In this document: positions 1 through 11,885 of the stretch, piece by piece
How the letters are laid out: every line of letters begins with the position of its first letter
Numbering within the stretch: position 1 is the stretch's first letter
Assembly: GCA_900299415.1 (NCBI GenBank)
Contig: OMJT01000188.1
Span: 1 to 48,101 of the forward strand
DNA length: 48,101 nt
Direction of reading: 5' to 3'
Source of the DNA: Opitutales bacterium
GTDB taxonomy: Bacteria; Verrucomicrobiota; Verrucomicrobiia; Opitutales; Opitutaceae
The notes under the pieces: generated by a model
Seen by the model: only the letters and a program-made list of their open reading frames with translations
Database searches by the model: none
What the model was told of the DNA's origin: nothing
Translations under genes and position numbers: made by a program

Positions 1-1214
1 CCGGGGTCTGGGGGGGGTGGGCGCCTGTCGAAGTGCGCGCGCCCCAACCTCCGGGCGGGCCCCAGCGGGGGGGCGAGCCGGGGCTCGCGGGGAGGGGCCG
101 ACCCCGCCGCGCCGCCGCGGCCACCACCACCACCCGCGCCGCCTCCGGCGGCGTTGCGCCGGCCACCCCACCCGCCCCACGAGCCATCGGACTCGTAGGC
201 GCGGAGGCCATTATCCAGCAGGTTCATGAAGGTCGGTGTGTCGCCCTCGCTGATGAAGGAGCCCTTCTCGCCGGGCGGAGTCCAGACGCGGAAGCCCATC
301 GCCGTGAGCTGCTCGGAGGTGAGGCCCGAGAAGCCGAAATAATCCTCCACGTCACCCGCCGCCATGCCTTTGCCGTCGCCCCAGACGCGGTACATCCCGC
401 CGAGCACGCCGCGGCTGGAGATATTCTCCTGGGTCCAGGCGGAGCCGAGCAGAACCTGATTCTCCGGCGTATGCGACCGCGCGGCACCATAGCCGAAGCT
501 GATCATCGCGAGGGTCCAGGTCTGTACGCCGGGCCAGTTCGGACGGATGTAGCGGGCGTTGACCCCGTCTTGATCACCCCACGGAATGATCACCAGCTTC
601 TTCGAGACCTTGTCCTGGACCGAAGCCCACTGCGGAGTTTTAGAATACTGGTCGTAGATCGACTTGAGCGCACGGGCGATCGTGCTTTGTCCGCCGCCGG
701 CGGTAACGAAGACCGGGCCGGGGATATTGACCAGCAGGAGCGACTTGATGAGGTTGGAGCCGTCGGTGTCCTTCGAGTAGTCGCCACCGAACTCGACGTT
801 GCCCCATTTAACCTTCGACCGCACCTCGGCCGGAGTCGGGTAGGCTTGGTTGTGGACCTTGAGGTTCGCGTAAACCTTTTCATAACCGTCCACGAGTTCG
901 TCGATCCACTTGTCATGGCCCACCGGCCAACGATGGGAAGTCTGCTGGCCACGGCCCTGGTTGTACTGGGTGGTCCCCTTGCCATCGCCCTTCCAGTGGA
1001 TGTTGGCGCTCGCGTAGATGAGTCCCTCGAGCTTGAAGTCCGCGGTATAAAGCAGGGCGCGGATGACCGTATTGACGTCGTCCAGCTCGGGATCCTGCGT
1101 GATAACAACGCGAGGCTTCGCCGGCGCGGCAGCAGCCGAGGCGGCGGGAACGAGCAGACCCAAGGCGAACGGGGCGACAAGGGCGCGGAGCAGTGAGGTC
1201 GGGTTCATTTTCAT
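1..1214 (-). CDS. Secreted DUF1593 / nucleoside-hydrolase-like protein, C-terminus truncated by window edge
   Basis: Own translation of the minus strand from ATG at 1214: MKMNPTSLLRALVAPFALGLLVPAASAAAAPAKPRVVITQDPELDDVNTVIRALLYTADFKLEGLIYASANIHWKGDGKGT... Signal peptide, DPELDD motif. Open to position 1, so missing from the ORF track. Confidence 0.85.
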   Translation of the reverse strand, partial: MKMNPTSLLRALVAPFALGLLVPAASAAAAPAKPRVVITQDPELDDVNTVIRALLYTADFKLEGLIYASANIHWKGDGKGTTQYNQGRGQQTSHRWPVGHDKWIDELVDGYEKVYANLKVHNQAYPTPAEVRSKVKWGNVEFGGDYSKDTDGSNLIKSLLLVNIPGPVFVTAGGGQSTIARALKSIYDQYSKTPQWASVQDKVSKKLVIIPWGDQDGVNARYIRPNWPGVQTWTLAMISFGYGAARSHTPENQVLLGSAWTQENISSRGVLGGMYRVWGDGKGMAAGDVEDYFGFSGLTSEQLTAMGFRVWTPPGEKGSFISEGDTPTFMNLLDNGLRAYESDGSWGGWGGRRNAAGGGAGGGGGRGGAAGSAPPREPRLAPPLGPARRLGRAHFDRRPPPPDP

Positions 1215-1435
1215 GTAGGGTCACAGTGCCGTCCGGGCCATCCGGGGCGCGGGCATGCATCTTAGGGAAAGCAGTGGGGTTTGGCCGGGAGAGAATACCC
1301 AGCATCGGCCCGGATTGTAGCCTAAACCCGTGCGGTGCTCTTCCCGCAATGGGCGTGTAAACTGCCCGGATCCTAAGATTTCGGCCCCGCCCGATTCGGG
1401 CTTCCCAAGGGCGTTCCCGGAAGCAATCTGGCGGC

Positions 1436-2437
1436 GTGTCTACCCCGGCCTTCTCCTCTCCTCGCGCAATCGCCCTCCCTGACCGAGGTCTCTTTCCGGC
1501 CGTCGGCCTCGGCACCTGGAAACTCCCGAAGCCCCAGGCCCCAGGGCTCGTGCAGGCCGCGATCGGCGCGGGGTACCGTCACCTCGACTGCGCCTGCGAC
1601 TACGGCAACGAGCGCGCGGTGGGGGCCGGCATCGCCACGGCGCTGCGGGACAAGCTGTGCCGTCGCGACGAACTCTGGGTGACCTCGAAGCTCTGGAACA
1701 CCTACCACGAGCCGAAGCATGTCCGGGCCGCCTGCGAGCGCTCGCTCAAAGACCTCGGGCTCGAGGTGCTCGACCTATATCTGGTCCACTTCCCGATTGC
1801 GCTGGCGTTCGTGCCATTCGATGTCCGCTACCCGCCCGAGTGGTTCCACGACCCAAAGGCCGCGCAGCCGGCGATGAAGCCGATCGACGTGCCGTACCGC
1901 GAGACATGGGGCGCGATGGAGGAGCTGCAGCGCGCCGGCCTCGTGAAGCGCATCGGCGTGTGCAACCTGAATATCTCGATGCTCCGCGACCTGCTCGCGC
2001 AGTGCTCGATCCGCCCGGCCGTCCACCAGCTGGAGATGCACCCGTACCTCGTGCAGCCGCGCCAGCTGCGGTACTGCCAGCAGGAGCGAATCGCGGTCAC
2101 GGCCTTCTCCCCGCTCGGCGCTCCGTCCTACCTGCCGCTTGGCATGGCGCTGGCGAACGAGTCGGTGCTGGTGGACCCCGTCGTCACTCGCATCGCCGCC
2201 GCGCATGGCCGGACACCGGCGCAGGTCGTGCTGCGATGGGGCGTGCAACGCGGCTGCGTCGTCATCCCGAAGACACAGTCCCCCACCCGGCTCGCCGAGA
2301 ACCTGGCCCTGGGCGACTTCACGCTAACCGTGGAGGAAATGCAGGCGATCGACGGCCTGGACCGGAACCGACGGTTCAACGACCCGGGTCATTTCTGCGA
2401 GAAGGCGTTCAACACCTTCTTCCCGATCTTCGACTGA
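1436..2437 (+). CDS. Aldo/keto reductase (xylose-reductase-like)
   Basis: GLGTWKLP, LDCACDYGNE, LYLVHFP, GVCNL, VIPKTQSPTRLAEN motifs of the AKR family; GTG start. Confidence 0.9.
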   Translation: MSTPAFSSPRAIALPDRGLFPAVGLGTWKLPKPQAPGLVQAAIGAGYRHLDCACDYGNERAVGAGIATALRDKLCRRDELWVTSKLWNTYHEPKHVRAACERSLKDLGLEVLDLYLVHFPIALAFVPFDVRYPPEWFHDPKAAQPAMKPIDVPYRETWGAMEELQRAGLVKRIGVCNLNISMLRDLLAQCSIRPAVHQLEMHPYLVQPRQLRYCQQERIAVTAFSPLGAPSYLPLGMALANESVLVDPVVTRIAAAHGRTPAQVVLRWGVQRGCVVIPKTQSPTRLAENLALGDFTLTVEEMQAIDGLDRNRRFNDPGHFCEKAFNTFFPIFD

Positions 2438-2506
2438 CGCGGCCCAGGCATGAAAAAAGGGCAGCTGGGAATCAGCCCCCCTAGTGGATGACAAAGGCAA
2501 CGGCCC

Positions 2507-3277
2507 TTACTTTGCCGCGGCGGCAGTCTTGACGAGCTCGGTGAAGCTGCGGGACTCGAGGCTGGCGCCGCCGATGAGGCCGCCGTCGATATCCTTCTGG
2601 GCGAGCAGCTCGGGGGCATTGGCCGGCTTCATCGACCCGCCGTAGAGAATGCGGACCTTCTGCGCGGCGGCCTCGCCAAAGAGTTTGGTGAGAAGGTCGC
2701 GGATGAAGGCGTGCACCTCCTGCGCCTGCTCGGTTGTGGCCACCTTTCCGGTACCGATCGCCCAGACGGGCTCGTAGGCGACGATCAGGCCGGGGGCCTG
2801 GTCCTTGGAGACACCCTCAAGGCCCTTCTCGGTCTGGGTCTGCACGACCTTGAGCGTGCTGCCGGACTCGCGCTCGGCGAGCGTCTCACCGACACAGAGG
2901 ATGGGCCGGAGCTGGTTCTTGAAGGCGGCAAGGACCTTCTGGTTGATAAAAGCGTCGGTCTCGCCGAAGTAACTGCGGCGCTCGCTGTGGCCAAGGATGA
3001 CGTGCGTGGCGAAGAACGCCCGCAACATCGGGGCAGAGATCTCGCCGGTGAAGGCGCCGCTCGCCTCGGGGTGCATGTTCTGGGCACCGAGCTTGACGAG
3101 CGTGCCGTCGAGAACGGGGGCGACGGTCGTGAGCGCGGTGAACGGCGGGCAGATCACGACGTCGACGTCGGGCTGCTTGCCGACCGCGACGGCGATCTCC
3201 TGCGCGAGGGCGAGCGCCTCGGCCGGCGTCTTGTTCATCTTCCAGTTACCAGCGATGAGTTTTTTGCGGAGGATCAT
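2507..3277 (-). CDS. tpiA: Triosephosphate isomerase
   Basis: AGNWKMNKT, ILGHSERR, VAYEPVWAIGTGK, ILYGGSMKPAN motifs. Confidence 0.98.
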   Translation of the reverse strand: MILRKKLIAGNWKMNKTPAEALALAQEIAVAVGKQPDVDVVICPPFTALTTVAPVLDGTLVKLGAQNMHPEASGAFTGEISAPMLRAFFATHVILGHSERRSYFGETDAFINQKVLAAFKNQLRPILCVGETLAERESGSTLKVVQTQTEKGLEGVSKDQAPGLIVAYEPVWAIGTGKVATTEQAQEVHAFIRDLLTKLFGEAAAQKVRILYGGSMKPANAPELLAQKDIDGGLIGGASLESRSFTELVKTAAAAK

Positions 3278-3305
3278 GTTGAGAGTAAGGGTACCTTGAA
3301 TCGGG

Positions 3306-3361
3306 AACTCAGGAAATCAGGAAGCCTATTCCTCTTTCGGCTGAGTTCCTGATTTCTTGAT
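3306..3361. repeat. Intergenic imperfect inverted repeat, 11-bp perfect core (gaaatcaggaa / ttcctgatttc)
   Basis: 3313-3323 is the reverse complement of 3346-3356; aactcag (3306-3312) also pairs with ctgagtt (3341-3347). Confidence 0.6.
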
Positions 3362-4641
3362 TAGGTTTCAAGGAAGGCCACGCCGGGGAGAACCTTGCCT
3401 TCGAGGAGTTCGAGGCTGGCGCCGCCGACGGTAGAGCAATGGGTAACCTTGTCGACGATCTTGCATTTCTTGGCGGCCGTGGCGGTGTCGCCGCCGCCGA
3501 CCACCGTGACCGCGCCCTTGGAGGTGGCTAACGCGAACGCGGCGGCCATGGCCTTGGTGCCCTCGGCAAATTTCTCGACCTCGAACACGCCCGGGGGGCC
3601 GTTCCAGATGATCGTCCGGGCCCGGCCGATGACTTGGGCAAACAGGTCGCGCGACTTGGGGCCGGCATCGAGACCCATCCAGCCGGCCGGGATGCCGGCC
3701 TGATCGTCCGCCACGCCAGTCTTCACGGCCGCGATTTCCTCGGGTGAGCCGGGGAAACGGTCGGCGGTGATGAAATCGACCGGCAGCGTGATCTTCACGC
3801 CCTTGGCCTTCGCCTTGTCGAAAAGCTCCTTCGCGATCTTCGCACCCTCGGGGTCGAAGAGGCTGGTGCCGATTTCCATGTTCCCGAGGACCTTCTTGAA
3901 CGTAAAGGACATGCCGCCGCCGATGATGATTTCGTCGGATTTCTCGAGCAGGTTGTTGATGAGCGGAATCTTGTCGGCGATCTTCGCGCCGCCGAGGATG
4001 GCGAGCAGCGGGCGAGCCGGGGCATCGATCACCTTGGCGAAGGCATTGAGCTCGGCCTCCATCAGGAAGCCAGCCGCCTTGTCTTTGAGCAGCACGCCAA
4101 CCATCGAGCTGTGCGCGCGATGGGCCGTGCCGAAGGCGTCGTTCACATAGACGTCGGCGAGCCGGGAAAGCGAGGCGCGGAAGGCCTCGACGTTCTTCGG
4201 GTCGGCCTTGACCGACTTCTCGGTGCCGTCGGCCTGCTTTTCCTTCACCTTACCCTCCTCCTCGAGGTGGAAGCGCAAGTTCTCGAGCAGCACGACGTCG
4301 CCAGCCTTGAGCCGACCGGGGGCGCAGGCGGCCTCCACGGCGGGGCCGACGCAATCATCGAGGAACGTCACGGGCTTCCCGAGCAGCTTCGCCAGTTCGT
4401 CGGCGACGGGCTTGAGCGAGAACTTGGCGATCCGCTTGCCATCCGGCCGGCCGAGATGGCTGGCCAGCACGACCGCCGCGCCCTGCGCCAGGGCGTACTG
4501 GATGGTTGGCAGGGCGGCGACGATGCGGGCGTTGTTCGTGATTGCTCCGGTGGCCTTGTCCTGCGGGACGTTGAAGTCGACGCGGATGAAGACGCGTTTG
4601 CCGGCGAGGCCGAGTTCGCGAATGGACTTGAATTTGGGCAT
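3361..4641 (-). CDS. pgk: Phosphoglycerate kinase
   Basis: [64 protein letters not shown]. Confidence 0.98.
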   Translation of the reverse strand: MPKFKSIRELGLAGKRVFIRVDFNVPQDKATGAITNNARIVAALPTIQYALAQGAAVVLASHLGRPDGKRIAKFSLKPVADELAKLLGKPVTFLDDCVGPAVEAACAPGRLKAGDVVLLENLRFHLEEEGKVKEKQADGTEKSVKADPKNVEAFRASLSRLADVYVNDAFGTAHRAHSSMVGVLLKDKAAGFLMEAELNAFAKVIDAPARPLLAILGGAKIADKIPLINNLLEKSDEIIIGGGMSFTFKKVLGNMEIGTSLFDPEGAKIAKELFDKAKAKGVKITLPVDFITADRFPGSPEEIAAVKTGVADDQAGIPAGWMGLDAGPKSRDLFAQVIGRARTIIWNGPPGVFEVEKFAEGTKAMAAAFALATSKGAVTVVGGGDTATAAKKCKIVDKVTHCSTVGGASLELLEGKVLPGVAFLET

Positions 4642-4659
4642 GGGAATTCCTCCAAAAAA

Positions 4660-4727
4660 TTAACCACGGAACCCCCGGATCACACGGAAGTATTTCGTTC
4701 CGTGTTCTCGGTGATTTCCGTGGTTAA
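4660..4727. repeat. Nested palindromic intergenic repeat (TTAACCACGGAA ... ACACGGAA/TTCCGTGT ... TTCCGTGGTTAA)
   Basis: Outer 12-bp perfect arms 4660-4671 / 4716-4727; inner 8-bp perfect arms 4682-4689 / 4698-4705. Confidence 0.85.
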
Positions 4728-4738
4728 GGGATCGGCAA

Positions 4739-5857
<1,119 letters not shown>

Positions 5858-5951
5858 TCAACACCCCGAGAACGGGGATGCAAGCGATTTGGCGGGCGAA
5901 AAATGAATAGTCGCCCCTGCACCAAATCATGCCGGTTTCGTGCCAAAACCC

Positions 5952-8411
5952 TCAGCCGCCATCCCAGGACCAGAGGCCGCAGCCCAAAGCCGGCAGGAAA
6001 AGCTCGCGTTCAACGTGCTGGCGGGCACCGGGGCCCTCGAGCCCGCGAAAGACATCGGCGTCAGCCAACTGGCGCCAGTGACCGGCGGCGGTGACGTCGT
6101 CGAGCGGGATACTCACCTCGCGGTAGGTCGGGTTCACAGCGAATAGCAACTGCTGTCCGCCCTGCGATCGGTCGGCATTATAAACCACGGCTGCCGCTGT
6201 GGAGTCGGGCGCAAAAAAGAACTGGAAAAAACCGTCCGCCGATCGGTCGTATTGCCGGAGCAGCCGGCCGCCCTCACTGCGACGGAAGGCGATCCACGCG
6301 GCGAAGTAGGCATGGGTTCCCGGGAAACGGTGCAGCCTCCGGTAATCAAGTGCGTTCAGATCGCCCCGCAGGTAGGTGTTGTTTACACCCTGCTTGGAGC
6401 GCAGGAAGTCCTGCCCTGCGGCGAGCATCGGGATACCGATGGACGCGAACAGGATCGCCGCCATGAGGTGGGTGCGACGGCGATCGTTCTCGGTGGGAGC
6501 CTGGCCGCTGCCGTCGGCGTTTTCGGTGATTTGGTCGATCCAGGTGCGGTCGTCATGCGACTCCACGTAGTTCACCGTCTGGGCCGGCCACTTGGCGAAG
6601 TACCAAGGAGAACCCCGAAGGAAATATTCGAACTGTTCACGGCTGGCGCCGCCGCGGACGTAATCGCGCACGAAATATCGGTAGCCGTCGTTCCACGAAG
6701 CGTAACCAGTGTCGCGCAGGGCGCCGGCGATGTGGCCGCGGAAGCTCCACGGCTCAGCAATGAGGATAATGTCGGGCTTTACCTGCTTTAGCCGGCGCTC
6801 GAGGTCCACCAGCACATCGCGGCCGATCAGTTCGGCGAGATCAAAACGGAAGCCATCCACACCGTAGGCCTCCACCAAGTGAATCAAGCTGTCGGCGATC
6901 AACCGCCGGGCCATCGCCGAACGGCAGCGCACGTCGTTGCCACAGCCGCTCCAGTTCGTGAGCTGGCCGAGACTGTCGACCTCAAAATAGTAGAGCCGAT
7001 CGATCAGCATGAGGTGCGCCGGCTCGCCGACGTGGTTGTAGACGACATCCAGAATCACCGCAAGGCCGCGCCGGTGTAGCGCCCGCACGAGGTCCTGCAA
7101 CTCCCGGACGCCCGAGGCCCGCGCGGGATCGAGGCTATAGCTGCCTTCCGGGGCGAAGTAGTTGTTGGTCATGTAACCCCAATGGTACTCGCCGCGAGTC
7201 TGGTTATCGAACTCCTGCACGGGCTGGAGTTCCACCGCGTTTACTCCGAGTTGAGCGAGGTAGAAGTCGGGACTCTCGACCCATTTCGTCAGACCGGTGA
7301 AACCGAGTCGCTCGGCATCGCTAAGGTCCAGCGGAGCCTTCGCCGTGAGATCGCGCACATGGGCCTCGGCGATGACGAGGTCCTGCCATGCCGGGGTGCG
7401 GAAGGACCGGTCACCCGACCCGATCCGAGCGCGATCGAGCACGATTCCTGGTCCATCGCGATCGACCGCGGCCAACGCATAAGGATCGAGAATGCGGAGC
7501 TCGGGACGATATCCGCCGTGAGGTCCAACTGGGCCCGCAACAGAATACCAATAGAACCACCCGTGCAGGTTGCCATCGAGCGCGATCTCCCAAGCTCCCC
7601 GCCACGCGCCGTCGGCCTCCTCGCGCCGCTCCAACACGTACCGGTGCGGCAACGCCACACCGGCCAGTTCTTCGCAGAGCGCCAACTCGACTCGCTGCGC
7701 ACGGGGGGCGAAAAGCCGGAAAACCGTCACCTCGTCCTCCACGAGCGCGCCGAGCGCCAGTTCCGTCGCGAGGTCATAGAAGAAGGCGCCCGGACGTAGG
7801 GGTACGAGCGACTGGTGCTCGTCCCCCCACCCTACGGTCCACGATTGGGTGAGGTCGAGCGGCTCTGCCAACTTGAACCCGAAGAGGTGGCGGCCGGTGC
7901 GTGTGGCATCGAAAAGGCGGTTCACGTTGCCTGACTCGTCGCGCACCTCGTTCGGCGCGCCGGACGGCACCGGCAGCCATTGACCGCGGGCGGTCGCAAA
8001 CTTGAAGCGATGCTCGGTCTGGAAGCGATCAGCCCGGCCCGACCAGACCAAAGCAGGCTCGCCGCCGACCACGCCCGGCACAAGGCACCACTCCTCCCGC
8101 CCGATCGCCTGGGCCCAGCTGTTGAAATCGCCGGCGAGATACACGGCATCGTGGGCCGGATCGAGTTCCGGATGACGGCCAAGGACCACGAAAAAGCAGG
8201 CCTCTCCCGCGGCGTTCACAAAGTAGCCACTCTCGCGTCCGAACACGGCCTCGGGCAGCGGTGCGAGCTGGGCCATTACCATGCATACGTCCTCGCGGCA
8301 GATCGCAAGCGGCGGCGGGTGGCGGGCCCGCCAATCGTGACGAAGCTCGATCACGCCAGAGGTTGGAGACTCAAGCCAGGCCTGGGAAATCGGGTGCTGC
8401 CGAGGCGCCAT
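5952..8411 (-). CDS. GH13 family glycoside hydrolase, pullulanase/debranching type with N-terminal CBM48-like region
   Basis: [62 protein letters not shown]. Start chosen at internal MAPRQH; ORF extends to 8450. Confidence 0.9.
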   Translation of the reverse strand: MAPRQHPISQAWLESPTSGVIELRHDWRARHPPPLAICREDVCMVMAQLAPLPEAVFGRESGYFVNAAGEACFFVVLGRHPELDPAHDAVYLAGDFNSWAQAIGREEWCLVPGVVGGEPALVWSGRADRFQTEHRFKFATARGQWLPVPSGAPNEVRDESGNVNRLFDATRTGRHLFGFKLAEPLDLTQSWTVGWGDEHQSLVPLRPGAFFYDLATELALGALVEDEVTVFRLFAPRAQRVELALCEELAGVALPHRYVLERREEADGAWRGAWEIALDGNLHGWFYWYSVAGPVGPHGGYRPELRILDPYALAAVDRDGPGIVLDRARIGSGDRSFRTPAWQDLVIAEAHVRDLTAKAPLDLSDAERLGFTGLTKWVESPDFYLAQLGVNAVELQPVQEFDNQTRGEYHWGYMTNNYFAPEGSYSLDPARASGVRELQDLVRALHRRGLAVILDVVYNHVGEPAHLMLIDRLYYFEVDSLGQLTNWSGCGNDVRCRSAMARRLIADSLIHLVEAYGVDGFRFDLAELIGRDVLVDLERRLKQVKPDIILIAEPWSFRGHIAGALRDTGYASWNDGYRYFVRDYVRGGASREQFEYFLRGSPWYFAKWPAQTVNYVESHDDRTWIDQITENADGSGQAPTENDRRRTHLMAAILFASIGIPMLAAGQDFLRSKQGVNNTYLRGDLNALDYRRLHRFPGTHAYFAAWIAFRRSEGGRLLRQYDRSADGFFQFFFAPDSTAAAVVYNADRSQGGQQLLFAVNPTYREVSIPLDDVTAAGHWRQLADADVFRGLEGPGARQHVERELFLPALGCGLWSWDGG

Positions 8412-8620
8412 GGAAGGGGGTGTTAGCATTTGCCGGGCCGGCGGTGGCACAAGCTGGAACTCGGCCGCGCTGGCGGAGGGCAGGTGAAAGCGGAATGCGC
8501 GTTCCGGGGATGGACGCTATTTTGCCGTGCTCGGTTTGCCTCGCCCGCAGAAGATTGAACGGGCGCCCTCGCTTTCACCCTTCACTCACTTTCAGTTTCG
8601 CCTTCACTTCGTCGGCTTCC

Positions 8621-9706
8621 ATGCCCGCCCGCGAAAAGATCCTCGTCGCCCTCTCGGGTGGCGTCGACAGCTCAGTCGCCGCACTCCTGCTCAGGGAGCA
8701 GGGGCATGACGTGCACGCGGCCTACATGAAGAACTGGATCAACGAGGACAACGTGATCGGCGAATGTCCATGGCAGCAGGACATCGTCGACGCCCGGGCG
8801 GTAGCGGACCGAATCGGGATCGGCTTCGAGGTCGTGAACCTGATGCGCGAGTACCGCGAGAAGGTCGTGGCCTACCTGCTCGACGGGTACGCACGGGGCC
8901 TCACACCGAATCCGGACATCATGTGCAACCGCGAGATCAAGTTCGGGGTGTTCCTCCAGTGGGCCCGGGACCACGGCTATGCCGCGGTGGCGACGGGGCA
9001 CTATGCCCGACGGTCGGCGGCACCGGAGGGGGCCTTGTGGGACCTCCGCGAAGGCGCAGACAAGAACAAGGACCAGTCCTACTTCCTCGCCCTGCTCAAC
9101 CAGGAGCAGATCCGCGCGGCCCGCTTCCCCATCGGACACCTCACGAAACCCGAGCTGCGCCGGATCGCCCGTGCCGCGGAGCTGCCTACCGCGAACAAGA
9201 AGGACAGCCAGGGCATCTGCTTCATCGGCGAGGTGAAGATGCAGGACTTTCTCCGCACGTACGTCCCCGACCACCCGGGGCCGATCATCCGGGCCACCGA
9301 CGGGCGCGAACTCGGCCACCACCGCGGACTACACTATTATACCCTCGGCCAGCGTCGAGGCATCGGGGTGCCGTCGAACACCGACCACGAGAACTATGTC
9401 GTTACCGGCAAGCGCGCGGCGGACAACGCGCTGCTGGTCGCCTTCGACCATCCCGACGCGCCGGGGCTCTTCCAGAGCACCGTCCGCGTGCACAGCCTGA
9501 GCTGGATCGGTACGCCCGTCATCGCGCCCCGCCCGCTCGAGGGCCGCGTACGTTACCGCGACCCCCGCATCGCGCTGACGCTTACCCCCGAGGGCGGCGG
9601 CACAGCGCTGGTCGCATTTGCCGAGCCGCAGCGCGCACTCGCCAGCGGGCAAGTCCTGGCGCTGTACGAGGGCGAACGCCTCCTAGGCGGCGGAGTATAC
9701 CTGTAG
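8621..9706 (+). CDS. mnmA: tRNA-specific 2-thiouridylase MnmA
   Basis: [17 protein letters not shown]-loop, [42 protein letters not shown]. Confidence 0.97.
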   Translation: MPAREKILVALSGGVDSSVAALLLREQGHDVHAAYMKNWINEDNVIGECPWQQDIVDARAVADRIGIGFEVVNLMREYREKVVAYLLDGYARGLTPNPDIMCNREIKFGVFLQWARDHGYAAVATGHYARRSAAPEGALWDLREGADKNKDQSYFLALLNQEQIRAARFPIGHLTKPELRRIARAAELPTANKKDSQGICFIGEVKMQDFLRTYVPDHPGPIIRATDGRELGHHRGLHYYTLGQRRGIGVPSNTDHENYVVTGKRAADNALLVAFDHPDAPGLFQSTVRVHSLSWIGTPVIAPRPLEGRVRYRDPRIALTLTPEGGGTALVAFAEPQRALASGQVLALYEGERLLGGGVYL

Positions 9707-9791
9707 TGAAACTGTGAATCTGGGGACCGAGGACCCGAGTTTCAGATCCTCCCTCAGTTTCTCCGCTTCCCTTTGCTGGCCGACACCTGGC

Positions 9792-10727
9792 TCAGGTCCT
9801 GAGCGTCCCGGCTGCCTTTTCGGCGAGGAAAGAGGCATAGGTCTGCTCCACCCCATTGCGGAGGGCGATCCGGGCCGTCCAACCGAGATGAGTAAGGCGA
9901 GAGACGTCGAGGAGCTTACGCGGGGTGCCGTCGGGCTTCGAGGCGTCCCAAGCAATGCGGCCCGGGAAACCGGTCACGGCAGCCACGCACTCGGTCAGCT
10001 CGCGGATGGTGACATCGGTGCCCGTGCCGACGTTGATCCAGTCGGGCGGATTGGACAGTTTGAGCAGGAAGGCGCAGGCGTCGGCGAGGTCGTCGACGTG
10101 CAGGAACTCGCGCTTCGGCGTGCCGGTGCCCCAGGCCGCGACCTCGGGCTTGCCGGCCTCCTTCGCCTCGTGGAAGCGGCGGATCAGGGCCGGCAGCACG
10201 TGGGAGTTCTGCGCGTGGTAGTTGTCACCCGGGCCATAGAGGTTGGTCGGCATTGCCGAATGGAAAAGCACGCCATGCTGCTTCCGGTAGTACTGGCAGA
10301 GTTTTAGGCCGGCGATCTTGGCAATGGCGTAGGCCTCGTTGGTCGGCTCGAGGGCGCTGGTGAGCAGGCAGTCCTCGGGCATCGGCTGCGGGGCGTGCTT
10401 CGGGTAGATGCAGGAGCTGCCGAGGAACAGCAGGCGCGGCACCTGGTGGCGGAAGGCCGCGTGGATGGTGTTCGCGGCGATGGCGAGGTTGTCGAAGAGG
10501 AAGTCCGCCGGGTAGGTGTTGTTGGCGTGGATGCCACCCACCTTGGCGGCGGCCACGATGACGACATCGGGCCGCTCGGCCGCGACCAGGGCGTCCACCG
10601 CGGCCGAGTTGCCGAGGTCGACCTCGCGCCGGGTGCGGAGCAGGAGCGACACGCCGGGCTCGCGCCCGAAACGGCGCACGAGCGCCGAGCCGACCATGCC
10701 CTGATGACCTGCGATGTAGAGCTTCAA
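9792..10727 (-). CDS. fcl: GDP-L-fucose synthase
   Basis: [59 protein letters not shown]. Confidence 0.97.
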   Translation of the reverse strand: MKLYIAGHQGMVGSALVRRFGREPGVSLLLRTRREVDLGNSAAVDALVAAERPDVVIVAAAKVGGIHANNTYPADFLFDNLAIAANTIHAAFRHQVPRLLFLGSSCIYPKHAPQPMPEDCLLTSALEPTNEAYAIAKIAGLKLCQYYRKQHGVLFHSAMPTNLYGPGDNYHAQNSHVLPALIRRFHEAKEAGKPEVAAWGTGTPKREFLHVDDLADACAFLLKLSNPPDWINVGTGTDVTIRELTECVAAVTGFPGRIAWDASKPDGTPRKLLDVSRLTHLGWTARIALRNGVEQTYASFLAEKAAGTLRT

Positions 10728-10729
10728 GG

Positions 10730-11746
10730 TCAGGGCTTGGGCAACTTCGCGATCTGGGCCTCGCGCTTGGCCAGTTCGAGGTCGTGCTCGACCATGATCT
10801 TCACGAGCTCCTTGAAGCGGACCTTGGGTTCCCAGCCGAGCTGCTTCCGCGCTTTGGCGGGGTCGCCGATGAGCAGGTCGACCTCGGCGGGGCGCTCATA
10901 GCGCTGGTCGTACTTCACGTGCTTCTCCCAGTCGAGGCCGAGCAGCCCGAAGGTCTCCTGGCAGAAATCCTTCACGCTATGGGTCTCGTTGGTGGCCACG
11001 ACGTAGTCGTCGGGTTTGTCCTGCTGCAGCATCAGCCACATCATCTCGACGTACTCCTTGGCGTAGCCCCAGTCGCGCTGGGCGTCGAGGTTGCCAAGGT
11101 AAATGGAGTCCTGGAGGCCCAGCTTGATGCGGGTGGCGGCGCGGGTGATCTTGCGCGTCACGAAGGTCTCGCCGCGGCGGGGCGACTCGTGGTTGAAGAG
11201 GATGCCGTTGCTCGCGTGGAGATGGTAGCTCTCGCGGTAGTTCACCGTCAGCCAGTAGGCGTAGACCTTGGCGCAGCCGTACGGCGAGCGGGGCCAGAAC
11301 GGCGTGGTCTCGACCTGCGGGACCTCCTGGACCTTGCCGAACATCTCGGAGGACGACGCCTGGTAATAGCGGACCTTCTTTACCAGCCCGGCCTCGCGGA
11401 TCGCCTCGAGGATGCGCTGCGCACCGAGGCCGTCGACGTCGCCAGTGTACTCGGGGATGTCGAAGGAGACGCGGACGTGCGACTGCGCGCCGAGGTTGTA
11501 GATCTCGTCGGGCTGCAACTCGTAGAGCAACTTCACCATCTGCGTGGAGTCGGCCAGGTCGCCGTAGTGCAGGTGGAGGCGCACGCCGTTGACGTGCGGG
11601 TCACGGTAGAGGTGGTCGATTCGGCTGGTGTTGAAGGTCGAGGCGCGGCGGATGACGCCGTGGACCTCGTAGCCTTTCTCCAGCAGCAATTCGGCGAGAT
11701 AGGAGCCATCCTGGCCGGTGATACCCGTGACGAGAGCTTTTTTCAT
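10730..11746 (-). CDS. gmd: GDP-mannose 4,6-dehydratase
   Basis: [73 protein letters not shown]. Confidence 0.98.
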   Translation of the reverse strand: MKKALVTGITGQDGSYLAELLLEKGYEVHGVIRRASTFNTSRIDHLYRDPHVNGVRLHLHYGDLADSTQMVKLLYELQPDEIYNLGAQSHVRVSFDIPEYTGDVDGLGAQRILEAIREAGLVKKVRYYQASSSEMFGKVQEVPQVETTPFWPRSPYGCAKVYAYWLTVNYRESYHLHASNGILFNHESPRRGETFVTRKITRAATRIKLGLQDSIYLGNLDAQRDWGYAKEYVEMMWLMLQQDKPDDYVVATNETHSVKDFCQETFGLLGLDWEKHVKYDQRYERPAEVDLLIGDPAKARKQLGWEPKVRFKELVKIMVEHDLELAKREAQIAKLPKP

Positions 11747-11835
11747 GCAGGGAAAGGCCGAGAAAAGGAGCGGGCAACTGGGCGGGCAAGCCTTGAGATG
11801 GGAGCCATGCGCGCGGGAACGCCGCCGACGGGCAC

Positions 11836-11864
11836 AAAAAAGCCGGGCCCGACGGCCCGGCTTT
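11836..11864 (-). terminator. Rho-independent terminator of the azurin-like gene
   Basis: Perfect 11-bp stem AAAGCCGGGCC (11839-11849) / GGCCCGGCTTT (11854-11864), 4-nt loop, T-run on minus strand. Confidence 0.85.
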
Positions 11865-11885
11865 CGGGAAGTGGTTTCCGTCCGT

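Noticed and set aside
913-1515. 200-aa minus-strand ORF upstream of and overlapping the DUF1593-like gene
   Set aside because: Different frame from the motif-bearing protein and antisense to the aldo/keto reductase start; shadow ORF.
5864-5877. CCCCG-agaa-CGGGG hairpin between gapA and the GH13 gene
   Set aside because: Only 5-bp stem, no T-run; too common in high-GC DNA to call.
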